DNA of 9,831 nucleotides from an uncultured Methylobacillus sp. (GCA_946481235.1 CAMLME010000067.1:1-9831); one strand, 5' to 3'. Shown: positions 1 through 9,400, numbered from the stretch's first letter. Made by a program: numbers and translations. The notes: generated by a model from the sequence alone, not told the origin.

Positions 1-138
1 CCCTATCAGGTAGCCACCTGGGACAAGAAAGTAGTCGATCATCTCTTTGCCCATCCTGAAAAACTGCAGGCCTTCCACAGCGGTTCGGCATCAACGAAAT
101 GGCGTATTTACTCGTCGATCAAGTATCAGCCGCATTGA
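1..138 (+). CDS. C-terminal end of an unrecognised protein (partial)
   Basis: The first reading frame is open from base 1 to a TGA at 136-138, giving 45 residues whose start lies outside the window. The peptide begins PYQVATWDKK and ends WRIYSSIKYQPH. It is soluble-looking, with mixed charge, several aromatic residues and no hydrophobic segment, and its codons look like those of the neighbouring genes. I do not recognise the family and assign no function. It is convergent with the c-di-GMP gene: the two stop codons are separated by only 33 bp (139-171). I see no strong terminator hairpin there, only a weak CAGG/CCTG pairing at 153-171. The main doubt is that a 45-codon open frame at a window edge can arise by chance. 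Confidence 0.55.
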   Translation, partial: PYQVATWDKKVVDHLFAHPEKLQAFHSGSASTKWRIYSSIKYQPH

Positions 139-171
139 TTCAACCTCCTCGGCAGGCGAAGTCGATACCTG

Positions 172-3100
172 TCACGGAGCGCTATATGTCATGAGCGCCA
201 GAAACTCCGAATGCGGCATCGGCTTGCCGAACAGGTAGCCCTGCCCGATCAGGCAGTGATGAAGATTGAGGTAAGCGGCTTGCTCGCGCGTTTCCACGCC
301 TTCGGCGACCAGCTCCAGATGCAGCGTCTGGGCGATGGAGATCATGGCTTTGACCAGTTCGGCCTTTTCCTGATTGCCTGGGATATCCCGCACGAATGAG
401 CGGTCGATCTTGATCTGGCTGACGGGGAATCGATTCAGGTAACTCAGTGCCGAGTAGCCCGTGCCAAAATCGTCGATGGAGATAGCCAGGCCCATATCGT
501 CGAAAGCTTCGAGTATTTCCAGAATATCGGCGCTGTCTTCCAGCAACAGGCTTTCGGTAATTTCCAGCTTCAGCCACTCGGGCCTGCATTGCATTTTCGC
601 CAGAATGCGGCGCACCGAACCAAGCAGGTCGTTCTGAATGAATTGGCGGGTGGAAAGATTGACCGCCACCTTGAATGGCGTCTGGCGATCCAGATTCCAT
701 TCCACTGCGGCCCGGCACGCGGTTTCCAGCACCCATTCGCCGATGCCGACGATCAATCCCGTTTCTTCGGCAACGGGGATGAATTTGTCTGGCATCACCA
801 TGCTGCCATCGCTTCTCTTCCAGCGCAGCAGCGCTTCCGCCCCAATGATGCATCCGCTGGCCAGGTCGACCTGCGGCTGATAGTACAGCTCCAACTCATC
901 CTTCTTGATGGCCTTGCGTAACGCTGCATCCAGCGCCATGCGCTCGGCGGAGCGTGCGGTAAGCTCGCTGGCATAGAACTGAAAGTTGTTGCGGCCTTTC
1001 TTTTTGGCGTGATACATCGCCGAGTCGGCATATTTGAATAACGCATCGATCTCGGCACTATCCGAGGGATAGAGCGCAATGCCGATGCTGGCAGAAATAA
1101 ATAATTCCTTTCCTGAAATCTGGAAAGGCTGCTGGAAAGCCTCGATAACTTTCTGGGCAACGAGTGCCAGGTCGCCGCTATCCCGTACCTGCGGCAACAG
1201 GATGGCGAATTCATCGCCGCCCAGGCGGGCGACGGTGTCGTAGATGCGTACGCATTCCAGGAGGCGCCCCGCCGCTTCGCGCAATAACGCATCCCCCACG
1301 CTATGTCCCAAGGTGTCGTTCACTTCCTTGAAACGGTCCAGATCCAGCATCATCAAACCAAACAGGTAGCCATGCCAGGAAGCATCGGCAATCGTCTGCT
1401 TGATACGGTCGGACAGCAAGGAGCGATTGGGCAGATCGGTCAGGGTGTCGTAAAAGGCCAGATGGTGGATGCTCTGCCGATACTCGTCGATTTCGGTGAT
1501 ATCCCTGCCGACCGCCAGAACGCTGATGACTTGCCCGTCAATGCCGAATTCGGGCGTCAGACGGATATAACTGACGACCTGCTTGTTATCCCCGGTCTGC
1601 CAGGTCAGTTCGAAATCTATTGACTGGCCTTCAGCCAGCACCTGACGGATACGTTGCTCGTAGTCAAAGGCCGACTCGCCGCCGGGAAGCTCCGAGGGCA
1701 TCTTGTATAGCGCTTCATCTAGCGATGCGCCGAGGTCCGAAAGCATTTTCGGGTTTGCGTAAATGCGACGGCAATCCCGATCGTAGCGCGCAATGGTATC
1801 CGGCGTATTTTCCACGAGAGAACGCAACTCCTGCTCGTGAAGATGAAGCGCTTTTTCAGCACGCTTGGCTTCGGAGACGTCGCGCGTGATCGAAAGCACG
1901 CTGATGATGTTACCTTCACGGTCGAATTCGGGCACGGCGCGCATCGAGTGGCAGATATATTCGCCATCGGAGTCATACCAGTCGATTTCGATCTCGGCAT
2001 GCCGGCCGGTTTCCATCACCTCCTTGATTCTGCTCTCAAACTCTTCCGGCGACATGCGCGGCGAACCCCAGGCTTCCGTCGGCCGTTTGCCTAGCACAGC
2101 GCTGGGGGGCAAGCCATGCATCTGCTGGTAGGCATCGCTCACATAAATACGGCGGCAATCGCGGTCGTAACGAATGAAGAGATCGGGCGAGTCCTCTACC
2201 AGAGTTCTATATTTACGTTCGCTCTCCCACAGCATTTCTCCGGCACGTTTGCGCTCGATGGCGATTGCGGCCAGATGGCTCGCCTGGCGCACGAATTCCA
2301 TGTCGGCTTCCGAAGGACGGCCAGGCTGGCGCAGATAGATGCCAAAAATACCCAGCACCTGGCCGGTGGAATCCTGAATCGGTTCCGACCAGCAAGCCTG
2401 CAGCCCCGCGTTCAATGCCAGATGTTTGTAATCCGCCCAATATGGGTGGGTACGCACATCCTCCACGACCACCGTTTCGCCGCACCAGGCGGCCGTGCCG
2501 CAGGAACCAACTGCGTCGCCGATCTCGATCCCGTTGATGGCTGCTATATATTCGGCAGGCAAATTGGGCGCATTGGCGGAAATCAGGTGCTTGCCATCCG
2601 CATCCAGCAACATGATGCTGCCGAGAAAATCGGGACGGGCTTTCTCGACATAATTCACCACCAGGTCGAGCACCTCCGTAAGCTGACCGCCGTGCGCCAG
2701 CAGTTCGAAGATTCTCAGTCGAATTTCTTCCAGCCGCTCATGCTGCTTGATGTCGCTGACATCGCGGGCTATCGTCAACACGCCGATCACTTTTCCGTCC
2801 GGGCCGTGCTCCGCCACCATGTGGACATCGTTACTGATCAGATAGCCATCCGGCCCCGGGAACTCTAGGAGAATCTGGTCGCCGACACCGTACTGCATGA
2901 CACGCTGCAGTTTGGCCAGATACTCGCCGGGCGTCACGTTGGTCGGTCGCCACACCTCGTCGGGCCGGGTGTTCAGGACGTCTTCCACCGCAACACCCAG
3001 GCTCTCGCAGTATGCCGGATTGACGTACACGCGCCGGAAATCGAGGTCGTAACGTACGACGATGTCCGGCAAATTCTCGGTCAGCGTACGGAATTGCTTT

Positions 3101-3597
3101 TCGCTGGCACTCAGCGCCGCGGTTCGCTCGGCGACCAGATGCTCCAGTCCTTCGCGGAAGTGCTGCAATTGAATATTCTGCGATTCGAGCTGCTTTTGCA
3201 TGGTATGCAGCCTCAAATGCGTATTGACCCGGGCGATGACCTCATCGATATTCAGAGGCTTGGTGACATAGTCCACACCTCCGGCCTTGAAACCGCTCAG
3301 CTTGTCCTCGGTTTCGGTCAGGGAAGTCATGAAAATCACCGGGATAGCGCACGTATCGGCATGGGACTTGAGACGACGGCAGACTTCGAAACCGTCCAGC
3401 TCCGGCATCATGACATCCAACAGGATAAGATCGGGTTTGACGAACAAGGCCCGCTGCAATCCCTCCTCGCCATCCTGCGCCACGACCACGCGAAATCCGT
3501 GGTGTTCGAGGCTGTCCACAATAACCGCCACGTTGGCGGGCGTATCGTCGACGATCAGGATGGTAGGAGAGGCAGCAGAAATCGGGATGGCTGTCAT
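172..3597 (-). CDS. Response regulator with PAS/GAF sensors and GGDEF-EAL c-di-GMP domains
   Basis: A cytoplasmic protein of 1141 residues with no signal peptide or membrane helix. Order of domains: receiver (about 11-128; acidic pair D17/D18, phospho-acceptor D61, T91, K113); coiled-coil linker (about 129-165); PAS (about 166-285); GAF (about 290-450); PAS (about 460-585); PAS (about 588-710); GGDEF (about 712-880); EAL (about 900-1135). The GGDEF signature is intact at 793-797, with an inhibitory-site RxxD (R784-D787) exactly five residues before it, so diguanylate cyclase activity with product inhibition is expected. The EAL domain keeps E921, N980, E1012, D1042/D1043, K1063, E1099 and Q1119, so phosphodiesterase activity is also expected. 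The start codon overlaps the kinase stop as ATGA, with AGGAGG at 3605-3610 seven bases upstream; this fixes the start and suggests translational coupling. The upstream hybrid kinase is its likely partner. Which c-di-GMP activity dominates cannot be read from sequence. Confidence 0.96.
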   Translation of the reverse strand: MTAIPISAASPTILIVDDTPANVAVIVDSLEHHGFRVVVAQDGEEGLQRALFVKPDLILLDVMMPELDGFEVCRRLKSHADTCAIPVIFMTSLTETEDKLSGFKAGGVDYVTKPLNIDEVIARVNTHLRLHTMQKQLESQNIQLQHFREGLEHLVAERTAALSASEKQFRTLTENLPDIVVRYDLDFRRVYVNPAYCESLGVAVEDVLNTRPDEVWRPTNVTPGEYLAKLQRVMQYGVGDQILLEFPGPDGYLISNDVHMVAEHGPDGKVIGVLTIARDVSDIKQHERLEEIRLRIFELLAHGGQLTEVLDLVVNYVEKARPDFLGSIMLLDADGKHLISANAPNLPAEYIAAINGIEIGDAVGSCGTAAWCGETVVVEDVRTHPYWADYKHLALNAGLQACWSEPIQDSTGQVLGIFGIYLRQPGRPSEADMEFVRQASHLAAIAIERKRAGEMLWESERKYRTLVEDSPDLFIRYDRDCRRIYVSDAYQQMHGLPPSAVLGKRPTEAWGSPRMSPEEFESRIKEVMETGRHAEIEIDWYDSDGEYICHSMRAVPEFDREGNIISVLSITRDVSEAKRAEKALHLHEQELRSLVENTPDTIARYDRDCRRIYANPKMLSDLGASLDEALYKMPSELPGGESAFDYEQRIRQVLAEGQSIDFELTWQTGDNKQVVSYIRLTPEFGIDGQVISVLAVGRDITEIDEYRQSIHHLAFYDTLTDLPNRSLLSDRIKQTIADASWHGYLFGLMMLDLDRFKEVNDTLGHSVGDALLREAAGRLLECVRIYDTVARLGGDEFAILLPQVRDSGDLALVAQKVIEAFQQPFQISGKELFISASIGIALYPSDSAEIDALFKYADSAMYHAKKKGRNNFQFYASELTARSAERMALDAALRKAIKKDELELYYQPQVDLASGCIIGAEALLRWKRSDGSMVMPDKFIPVAEETGLIVGIGEWVLETACRAAVEWNLDRQTPFKVAVNLSTRQFIQNDLLGSVRRILAKMQCRPEWLKLEITESLLLEDSADILEILEAFDDMGLAISIDDFGTGYSALSYLNRFPVSQIKIDRSFVRDIPGNQEKAELVKAMISIAQTLHLELVAEGVETREQAAYLNLHHCLIGQGYLFGKPMPHSEFLALMTYSAP

Positions 3598-6500
3598 GGC
3601 CCAGCCTCCTGATCCAGATAACTTTCAACGAAATTGAGAATCGCCTTGGACTGGTAGCCCTTGGCCATGGTGCGCAACTGCTCGGCGAAAGGCAGGTAAC
3701 GTTCGCCCATGTCCGCCAGGCGCCCGGCCATCAGCAGAATGTCACGCATGTTTCCCTGGAGCGCCAGCCGATGCAAGGCCTGCATCTCATTCTCGGGAGG
3801 TGCAATGATGGGCCGCTCCACTTTCGACTCTGCTGATGCTTGCGACTCATAAGTCCAGTTGAGCTTAAGTACATGGGCGATGTTCGCAAGCAGTCTATCG
3901 AGCTCGATCGGTTTCGGTAAAAAAACATTCATGCCTGCCGTCAAACTCGTTTCCTCATCCTTGCCGGACGCACTGGCCGAAACAGCGATAATAGGTATTT
4001 CCGCAAACCCCGGCAATTGCCTTAGTGCGCGTGTGGCTTCCAGCCCGTCCATTTCCGGCATTACGAGATCCATCAGGATCAGGTCGGGCAAATGAAGCTT
4101 TGCCATTTCCACCGCATCGCGGCCGGTAACGGCCTGCAGCATTTCGAATCCCAAGGGTGCCAGCATATCGATCAAAACGGCCCGATTCTCGGCAACATCG
4201 TCCGCCACGAGCACACGCCTGCGCGGTCCGGCATATCCGGTCACGCGCCCCTCTAGCCGGGGACCGGCCTGCCACGCCTCGGCTACCCGCGCCTCGATTT
4301 CGAAGCGGAAAACACTGCCGCGCCCGAGTTCGCTTTCAACCTTGATATCGCCTCCCATCAAACGCACCAGCTGGCGACTGATCGACAGTCCCAAGCCGGT
4401 TCCGGCCGCTCGTCGATGCGCATCTCCAACCTGTTCGAACGGCTGGAAGATTCTCTCGATGTATTCCGGAGCAATGCCGACACCGGTGTCGCTGATCTCG
4501 AAATGCAAATGATCCGGCATGGGCATGCTGACGCGCAGTCGCACCTCGCCCTTATCGGTAAACTTGACAGCATTCGCCAGCAGATTCAATAAGACCTGAC
4601 GCAATCGCTTCTCGTCTCCCCGTATCCAGCCAGGTAAATCCGGGGCGATGTCCACGATGAATTTCAGGCGCTTCCGCTCCGCTTTGATGCTAATGATATT
4701 GACTATCGTACGGAGGAACCTGTCTAGCGCCATGTCGCCGGGATTCAGCTCCATTCTCCCTGCATCGATCTTGGCAAACTCCAGGATATCGTTGATAAGC
4801 GTCAGCAGGTGCTCGCCGCTTTGCTGGATTACGTTCAGCCCTTCAATCTGCCGTTCGTCGAGTGCCTTGTTCCTTCTCATGATCTGGGCATATCCCAGAA
4901 TGCCGTTCAATGGCGTGCGTAGCTCGTGACTCATCTGCGCAAGAAACTGGCTGCGCATGCTGGCCAGCCGTTCCGCTTCAGCCAGGGCCGCCTCGCGCGC
5001 CTGCGTCACGGCCTTGCTCTCGGTGATATCGCGCGCGACCCCGACAGTACCCAGCAAGGTGCCATCCTCGTCCATCACGGGTGCCTTGTAGGTTTCGATC
5101 CAGAAATTTCCCTTTTCGCCGGAAATTTGCTCTTCCACGACTTTTTCTTGCCGTGTTGCCATGATCTCTACATCGTCGGCGCGATAGGCCTCGGCCATTT
5201 CCCGAGGGAAGAAATCGAGGTCGGTCTTGCCGATGAGCGCATCCGCTGGATGGCCGGCCACATCAGCAACCGCTCTGTTGACAGTCAGGAAACGACTTTC
5301 AGTATCCTTGAGCCATGCCATGACCGGCAGCATATCGATCAGGGTGCGCAAATAGCGTGTTTGCTGACGAAGCTCGGATGTGCGCGCCTGCACCCGCTGT
5401 TCCAGCCCGACATTAAGCGCATGGATTTCATCTTGGGAATGCTGAAGCCGGGTGTTGGCCTGTTGAAGCAAAGCATGAGAGCGCCGTAAGCGGAACAAAA
5501 AAAGCGCCGTGCCGGCCAGCATCAGGATGCTGCCCCCCAGCACTGTCCACAACCAGCGTTGCTGGAGGCCATGCTGCCGCAACTCTGCCGCCTGTCTTTC
5601 ATTGCGTTGGGTCAGCTCTTCGAATTCACGCTGCCTGGCCGCGGTTTCATAGCGCCGGGCGATCTGTATCATGCGTTCGCTGGATTTCTCGCGATCGGCC
5701 TGGGCTCGCATCTCCGCAGCTTCTGCAAAAAAATCATAAGCACGCCGATAATCGGCTTTAGTTGCGTAGAACACAGCCAGCCGCTGCGCACTTTCACTCA
5801 GGTAAAGCGAAACGCCGATTTCCTTGGCCAGTCCATAGGCAAGCTCAATGTCGGCCTGTGCAGCCGCAAGATTTCCTCGCGCGCGATAATTATCGCCACG
5901 GGCGTTCAGGACGTACCAAAGGCCGATTTTTTGCGGATACTGGCGATAAATGCGGACCGCCTCGTCAAGCAGCGGAGTGCTTTCTGCATGGCGCCCCTGC
6001 GCGTCCAACAGTTGCGCAAGGGTAAACAGACCTTGACCTATACCTGTAGGTGTCCCGACATCCCGGAACAATCGGATCGATTCACGAGCAAAAGACACCC
6101 CGCCAGCCTCGTCTCCGAGACTTGCGGTCACTTCACCCAAATTGGAAAGCGCATAGCCTTCCAGTATCCTGGAGTTGGCAAGTTGCGCGTGCTTGCGCAT
6201 CTGGACGAAATGGTCGCGCGCCTCCTGTTTATGCGAGCTCTGATTAAACGAAAGCGCCAGGCACTGATGGGCATAGGCAAGCGCCAGAGGATTACCGGAA
6301 CGCTTGGCGACCTCCATCGCCTGAAGGCACAAGGTAACGGAGTCGTCGAACTGGCCGATGCGGCGATACGTCATGGCTGTACGCAACATCGCCTCACCCT
6401 GAAGATCCGGCCGGTTCACGCCCTCCAGCACGGTCATGCTGCCGGTCGCCGCGTCGACCAGATCATCAATTCTGGCCCGGTTGACCGCATTGGTTGCGAG

Positions 6501-6875
6501 ATTCAGATAAGCTTCGCCCTGCCCTACCTTATCCGCGTGCTGTTTTGCCAGCGCCAGCGCTTGCCGGGCATGCGCATCCCCCAGTTCGGTCAGCGCGAGG
6601 TTAATTTCGACACGGGAAAGGATATTGAGAGCCCACACGCGATCCGCTGGGCTGGCATCTTCCGGCAGCCGTGCCTGCAAGCGCTGCGCTTCCCGATATG
6701 CACGCCGAACATCATTTTCTGCCAGCACCCGCGTAGCAGCAGCCTCTTTGCGCCAATGCTCCAGCCCGCTTGCGGCGTGCGCCGCGCCGGGCAAATCCGC
6801 AGTTATCAACGCCATCCAGAGCGCGACAGTGACGATTCCCGGCATTCCCCGTCGAAACGGGTGAGGTTCGATCAT
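3594..6875 (-). CDS. Hybrid sensor histidine kinase with periplasmic TPR region (TPR-TM-PAS-HisKA-HATPase-REC)
   Basis: A protein of 1093 residues. An N-terminal export signal (hydrophobic about 13-33, ending AHA-AS near 36) precedes helical TPR-like repeats (about 37-405) and a charged coiled coil (about 405-438). One transmembrane helix (about 441-461) is followed by RLRR, which places the TPR part in the periplasm and the rest in the cytoplasm. Next come a coiled coil, a PAS domain (about 508-625), HisKA with phospho-acceptor H650 in a SHELRTP motif, HATPase_c with N, G1 (DTGVGIA) and G2 (GTGLGLS) boxes, and a receiver (D892/D893, acceptor D936, K988). The final ~85 residues form a helical domain with no Hpt histidine. 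GGGGAAGG at 6880-6887 lies four bases before the ATG. The gene is 58 bp downstream of the receptor gene and overlaps the response regulator by four bases, so it probably links outer-membrane or periplasmic events to c-di-GMP. The signal sensed is unknown. Confidence 0.95.
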   Translation of the reverse strand: MIEPHPFRRGMPGIVTVALWMALITADLPGAAHAASGLEHWRKEAAATRVLAENDVRRAYREAQRLQARLPEDASPADRVWALNILSRVEINLALTELGDAHARQALALAKQHADKVGQGEAYLNLATNAVNRARIDDLVDAATGSMTVLEGVNRPDLQGEAMLRTAMTYRRIGQFDDSVTLCLQAMEVAKRSGNPLALAYAHQCLALSFNQSSHKQEARDHFVQMRKHAQLANSRILEGYALSNLGEVTASLGDEAGGVSFARESIRLFRDVGTPTGIGQGLFTLAQLLDAQGRHAESTPLLDEAVRIYRQYPQKIGLWYVLNARGDNYRARGNLAAAQADIELAYGLAKEIGVSLYLSESAQRLAVFYATKADYRRAYDFFAEAAEMRAQADREKSSERMIQIARRYETAARQREFEELTQRNERQAAELRQHGLQQRWLWTVLGGSILMLAGTALFLFRLRRSHALLQQANTRLQHSQDEIHALNVGLEQRVQARTSELRQQTRYLRTLIDMLPVMAWLKDTESRFLTVNRAVADVAGHPADALIGKTDLDFFPREMAEAYRADDVEIMATRQEKVVEEQISGEKGNFWIETYKAPVMDEDGTLLGTVGVARDITESKAVTQAREAALAEAERLASMRSQFLAQMSHELRTPLNGILGYAQIMRRNKALDERQIEGLNVIQQSGEHLLTLINDILEFAKIDAGRMELNPGDMALDRFLRTIVNIISIKAERKRLKFIVDIAPDLPGWIRGDEKRLRQVLLNLLANAVKFTDKGEVRLRVSMPMPDHLHFEISDTGVGIAPEYIERIFQPFEQVGDAHRRAAGTGLGLSISRQLVRLMGGDIKVESELGRGSVFRFEIEARVAEAWQAGPRLEGRVTGYAGPRRRVLVADDVAENRAVLIDMLAPLGFEMLQAVTGRDAVEMAKLHLPDLILMDLVMPEMDGLEATRALRQLPGFAEIPIIAVSASASGKDEETSLTAGMNVFLPKPIELDRLLANIAHVLKLNWTYESQASAESKVERPIIAPPENEMQALHRLALQGNMRDILLMAGRLADMGERYLPFAEQLRTMAKGYQSKAILNFVESYLDQEAGP

Positions 6876-6933
6876 TACACCTTCCCCTCTGACGTCTGTT
6901 TGAAGGCACCCGTTGATGCAAGCATGTCGGGCA

Positions 6934-9369
6934 TCAAAAACGAACGGTTACGATAGCACTGACCTGAGTATCGTTGTCCCAGGTAGTCTGGGGTCTCGTC
7001 TCCTCACCATAATACGAAGTACGCTCAGTTCCAAGCAAGTTTGTCCCTTCTATGGCCAGGGAAATCTTGTTCGTGAACCGATAGCTTACCGATGCGTCCA
7101 GCCAGCCGTAAGATTTGATATAGACCGGAACTCCTCCTGACAGTGAAGTCATGTATTTATCGCGCCAGTTATAGGCAAGCCTCGCCGAAACCGGGCCTCT
7201 TTCATACATGCCGATGATGTTGTAGCTGTTCTGTGAAAGCCCGGCCAGCGGCAGATTGCTGTCTTCAACATCGCTATCGACGTAAGTGTAATTCGCCTGC
7301 AAGCCAAAGCCGCTCAACCAGCCGGGCAAAAAATCGTAAAACTGCTGATAACCGACCTCGACGCCGTTAATTTTCGACGCGCCTGTGTTGTAGGGACGAG
7401 TCACTTGATAGACGATACCGTCATGGGTTTCCGGGTTGGTAACATCCGAAATGAAGCCATCGACATTTTTCTTGAAACCGGTGAGATAAACCGAGGTGGT
7501 CTTATTGATGTATTTTTCCAGCGCCAGATCATAGTTTTCCGCGCGCGTAGGGCGAAGGTCAGGATTACCCGCGCCCCCAGTAGGCGTCACCGGTGCCGAA
7601 TTGAGCGTGAGCGAAGGCGACATCTTGTTGAAATCCGGGCGCGTCACGGTTTTTGAAACCGCACCGCGTAGATACAGCCCAGAACTCAACTCGTAACGCA
7701 GATTCATGCTAGGCAGGGTATCGACGTAAGCCCTGTCGGAATCGATCGCCTCGGCATCCGCATTGCTGGAACCCTGGAAACCGTGCTGGGACTCCGTTGT
7801 GCGTACCACGCGCACACCGATATTACCGTCCAGCGGAATACCTGCGACCTTGAGTTTGGCCATTACATAAGAGGATTGGGTCTTTTCCTCAAATTCCCAG
7901 GTACCCAGCGGATTGCTGGTCGGATTCGTCAACGAAAGCTGCCCAGCTTCATTGTCGGCCTTGCGTTCGGCATAGCGCACTCCTGCGGATAATGCATCGA
8001 GCAGTTTGCCTGACAGCTGATACTCGCCGTCGAATTGCAGTGCCGTCAACTCCCCCGCAAATGGAACGAACGCATGGAGCGGCGTTGCCGTCGTGAAGTT
8101 CGGATTCTCTGTAGCAAAGCTGGCTGTAGCTGGAGAGTTCGACACATCATGAGTAAAGCCGGTAGCCGTGGCGCCACTCAGAAAAACTGAGGAGTATGTA
8201 AGGCTGCTATAGCTCCGGGTATGACTCAGGTCGGCCTTCAGGGTCAAGGCATCGCCCACCCAATTACCGCCCACCGCGATTTGCGTATTGCGGTCCAGGG
8301 TATCGCGAGAAGCGTCAGGGATTGCCGCGACGCCAGCCCCAGCCCATGTCACTTTCGCCGCATCGTTGGTTCCGGGAAACAATACGATATTGCTTGCCGC
8401 GCCGCTATTCGTCACAAAAATCTGGCCGGCGTCTTCTATTGTCTTGAACTGCGCGTGGTATGCCTCCGCATAGAGCTCGGCCCTGTCCGTTGGCCGCCAT
8501 TGCAAAATGATGCTGGCACCGAGGCGCTCGCGCTCGCCTACATTGATGGTCTGTGTCCACGAACTGGGCAGGGATAGTCCGCCAACCGTTGTAGTACCGG
8601 AGTCGGTGTACTCCTCGCGGTAGGAGCGTTTCTGGTATCCCACATTGATCAGTGCACCCAGCTCACCGATGCCACTCTCCCAGCGATCACTCGCCAGCAA
8701 CGAAAATTGCGGCCTGGTTTCATCGGCAAGATTACCGCGCATCAGACCTCCCCTGACGACCACCTCGCGCCCGGGGAAATCGAACGGGCGTCGCGTGCGC
8801 AAATCGACCATCCCGCCCACCCCTCCTTCAATATGATCTGCAGATGAGGTTTTATACACGCTGATAGCCGAGACCATTTCGGCAGGGATATCGGCAAAAT
8901 TAAAGGTGCGCCCGCGCCCGGCGGTAAAGACTTCGCGCCCATTGAACAAGGTTTCCACCATCGGCAAGCCGCGAATGGTAATGCCAGGGCTTAAGCGCGC
9001 GTCATTGACGGAATAATTGCTCTGGTTCGCTGAGCCTTCACCGCGATCCCGGGCCATCTGTACACCGGTAATGCGCTGCATGGCTTCGGCAATACTATGA
9101 TCGGGGAGTTTAATGATGTCTTCGGCAACAACCGAATCGACGATTTCGAGTTTTTCGCGCTTGATCGCCTGAGACGTGGCAAGGCTGGCGCGCTTGCCAA
9201 CGACAACAACCTCTTCGGAGCTTTCCGGGAGATTAACAGCAACAGCTTCGCGTCCTACGTTTTCCACGTCTTCATCGGCATGCGCCGAATTGAAATACGA
9301 GCTTGCCATCATGGCCGCTGCAAACAGTTGCCAGGCAGGATTACCGCTTACCCACAAAGCCTTTGTCAT
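6934..9369 (-). CDS. TonB-dependent outer-membrane receptor (Xanthomonas/Caulobacter type)
   Basis: An 811-residue outer-membrane transporter that uses TonB energy to import a substrate. A signal peptide (1-31, ending SAHA before D32) is followed by a TonB box-like stretch EEVVVVGKR (52-60), a plug domain (about 70-200) and a 22-strand-type barrel ending in the terminal F expected of outer-membrane proteins. The plug shows the pattern of the TIGR01782-like subfamily: LPDHSIAEAMQRITGV (88-103), ITIRGL (130-135), FNGREV (142-147), ADIPAEMVSAISVYKT (159-174) and GGVGGMVDLRTRRP (182-195). Members whose substrate is known often take up carbohydrates, but the substrate cannot be told here. There is no extra N-terminal signalling (STN) domain between the signal peptide and the TonB box, so the anti-sigma-factor route of FecA-like receptors is not expected. 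The start lacks a clear Shine-Dalgarno sequence: the best match, AAGAG, is far from the ATG. It is the first gene of the probable operon. Confidence 0.95.
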   Translation of the reverse strand: MTKALWVSGNPAWQLFAAAMMASSYFNSAHADEDVENVGREAVAVNLPESSEEVVVVGKRASLATSQAIKREKLEIVDSVVAEDIIKLPDHSIAEAMQRITGVQMARDRGEGSANQSNYSVNDARLSPGITIRGLPMVETLFNGREVFTAGRGRTFNFADIPAEMVSAISVYKTSSADHIEGGVGGMVDLRTRRPFDFPGREVVVRGGLMRGNLADETRPQFSLLASDRWESGIGELGALINVGYQKRSYREEYTDSGTTTVGGLSLPSSWTQTINVGERERLGASIILQWRPTDRAELYAEAYHAQFKTIEDAGQIFVTNSGAASNIVLFPGTNDAAKVTWAGAGVAAIPDASRDTLDRNTQIAVGGNWVGDALTLKADLSHTRSYSSLTYSSVFLSGATATGFTHDVSNSPATASFATENPNFTTATPLHAFVPFAGELTALQFDGEYQLSGKLLDALSAGVRYAERKADNEAGQLSLTNPTSNPLGTWEFEEKTQSSYVMAKLKVAGIPLDGNIGVRVVRTTESQHGFQGSSNADAEAIDSDRAYVDTLPSMNLRYELSSGLYLRGAVSKTVTRPDFNKMSPSLTLNSAPVTPTGGAGNPDLRPTRAENYDLALEKYINKTTSVYLTGFKKNVDGFISDVTNPETHDGIVYQVTRPYNTGASKINGVEVGYQQFYDFLPGWLSGFGLQANYTYVDSDVEDSNLPLAGLSQNSYNIIGMYERGPVSARLAYNWRDKYMTSLSGGVPVYIKSYGWLDASVSYRFTNKISLAIEGTNLLGTERTSYYGEETRPQTTWDNDTQVSAIVTVRF

Positions 9370-9400
9370 GATAATGATCGGCTCTTAACTTGGTTTTGAC

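Noticed and set aside
2116..2868. A 250-codon plus-strand open frame opposite the PAS/GAF region
   Set aside because: It is entirely antisense to well-conserved PAS and GAF sequence and shows no domain of its own.
6876..6933. Possible terminator between the receptor and kinase genes (TGATGC/GCATCA)
   Set aside because: The stem is six base pairs with a long loop and no following T-tract, so it is unlikely to stop transcription.
5559..6956. A 465-codon open frame on the plus strand opposite the TPR part of the kinase
   Set aside because: It lies antisense to a gene with clear domain structure, and its translation shows no recognisable motif. GC-rich codon use in the real gene readily leaves an opposite frame open.
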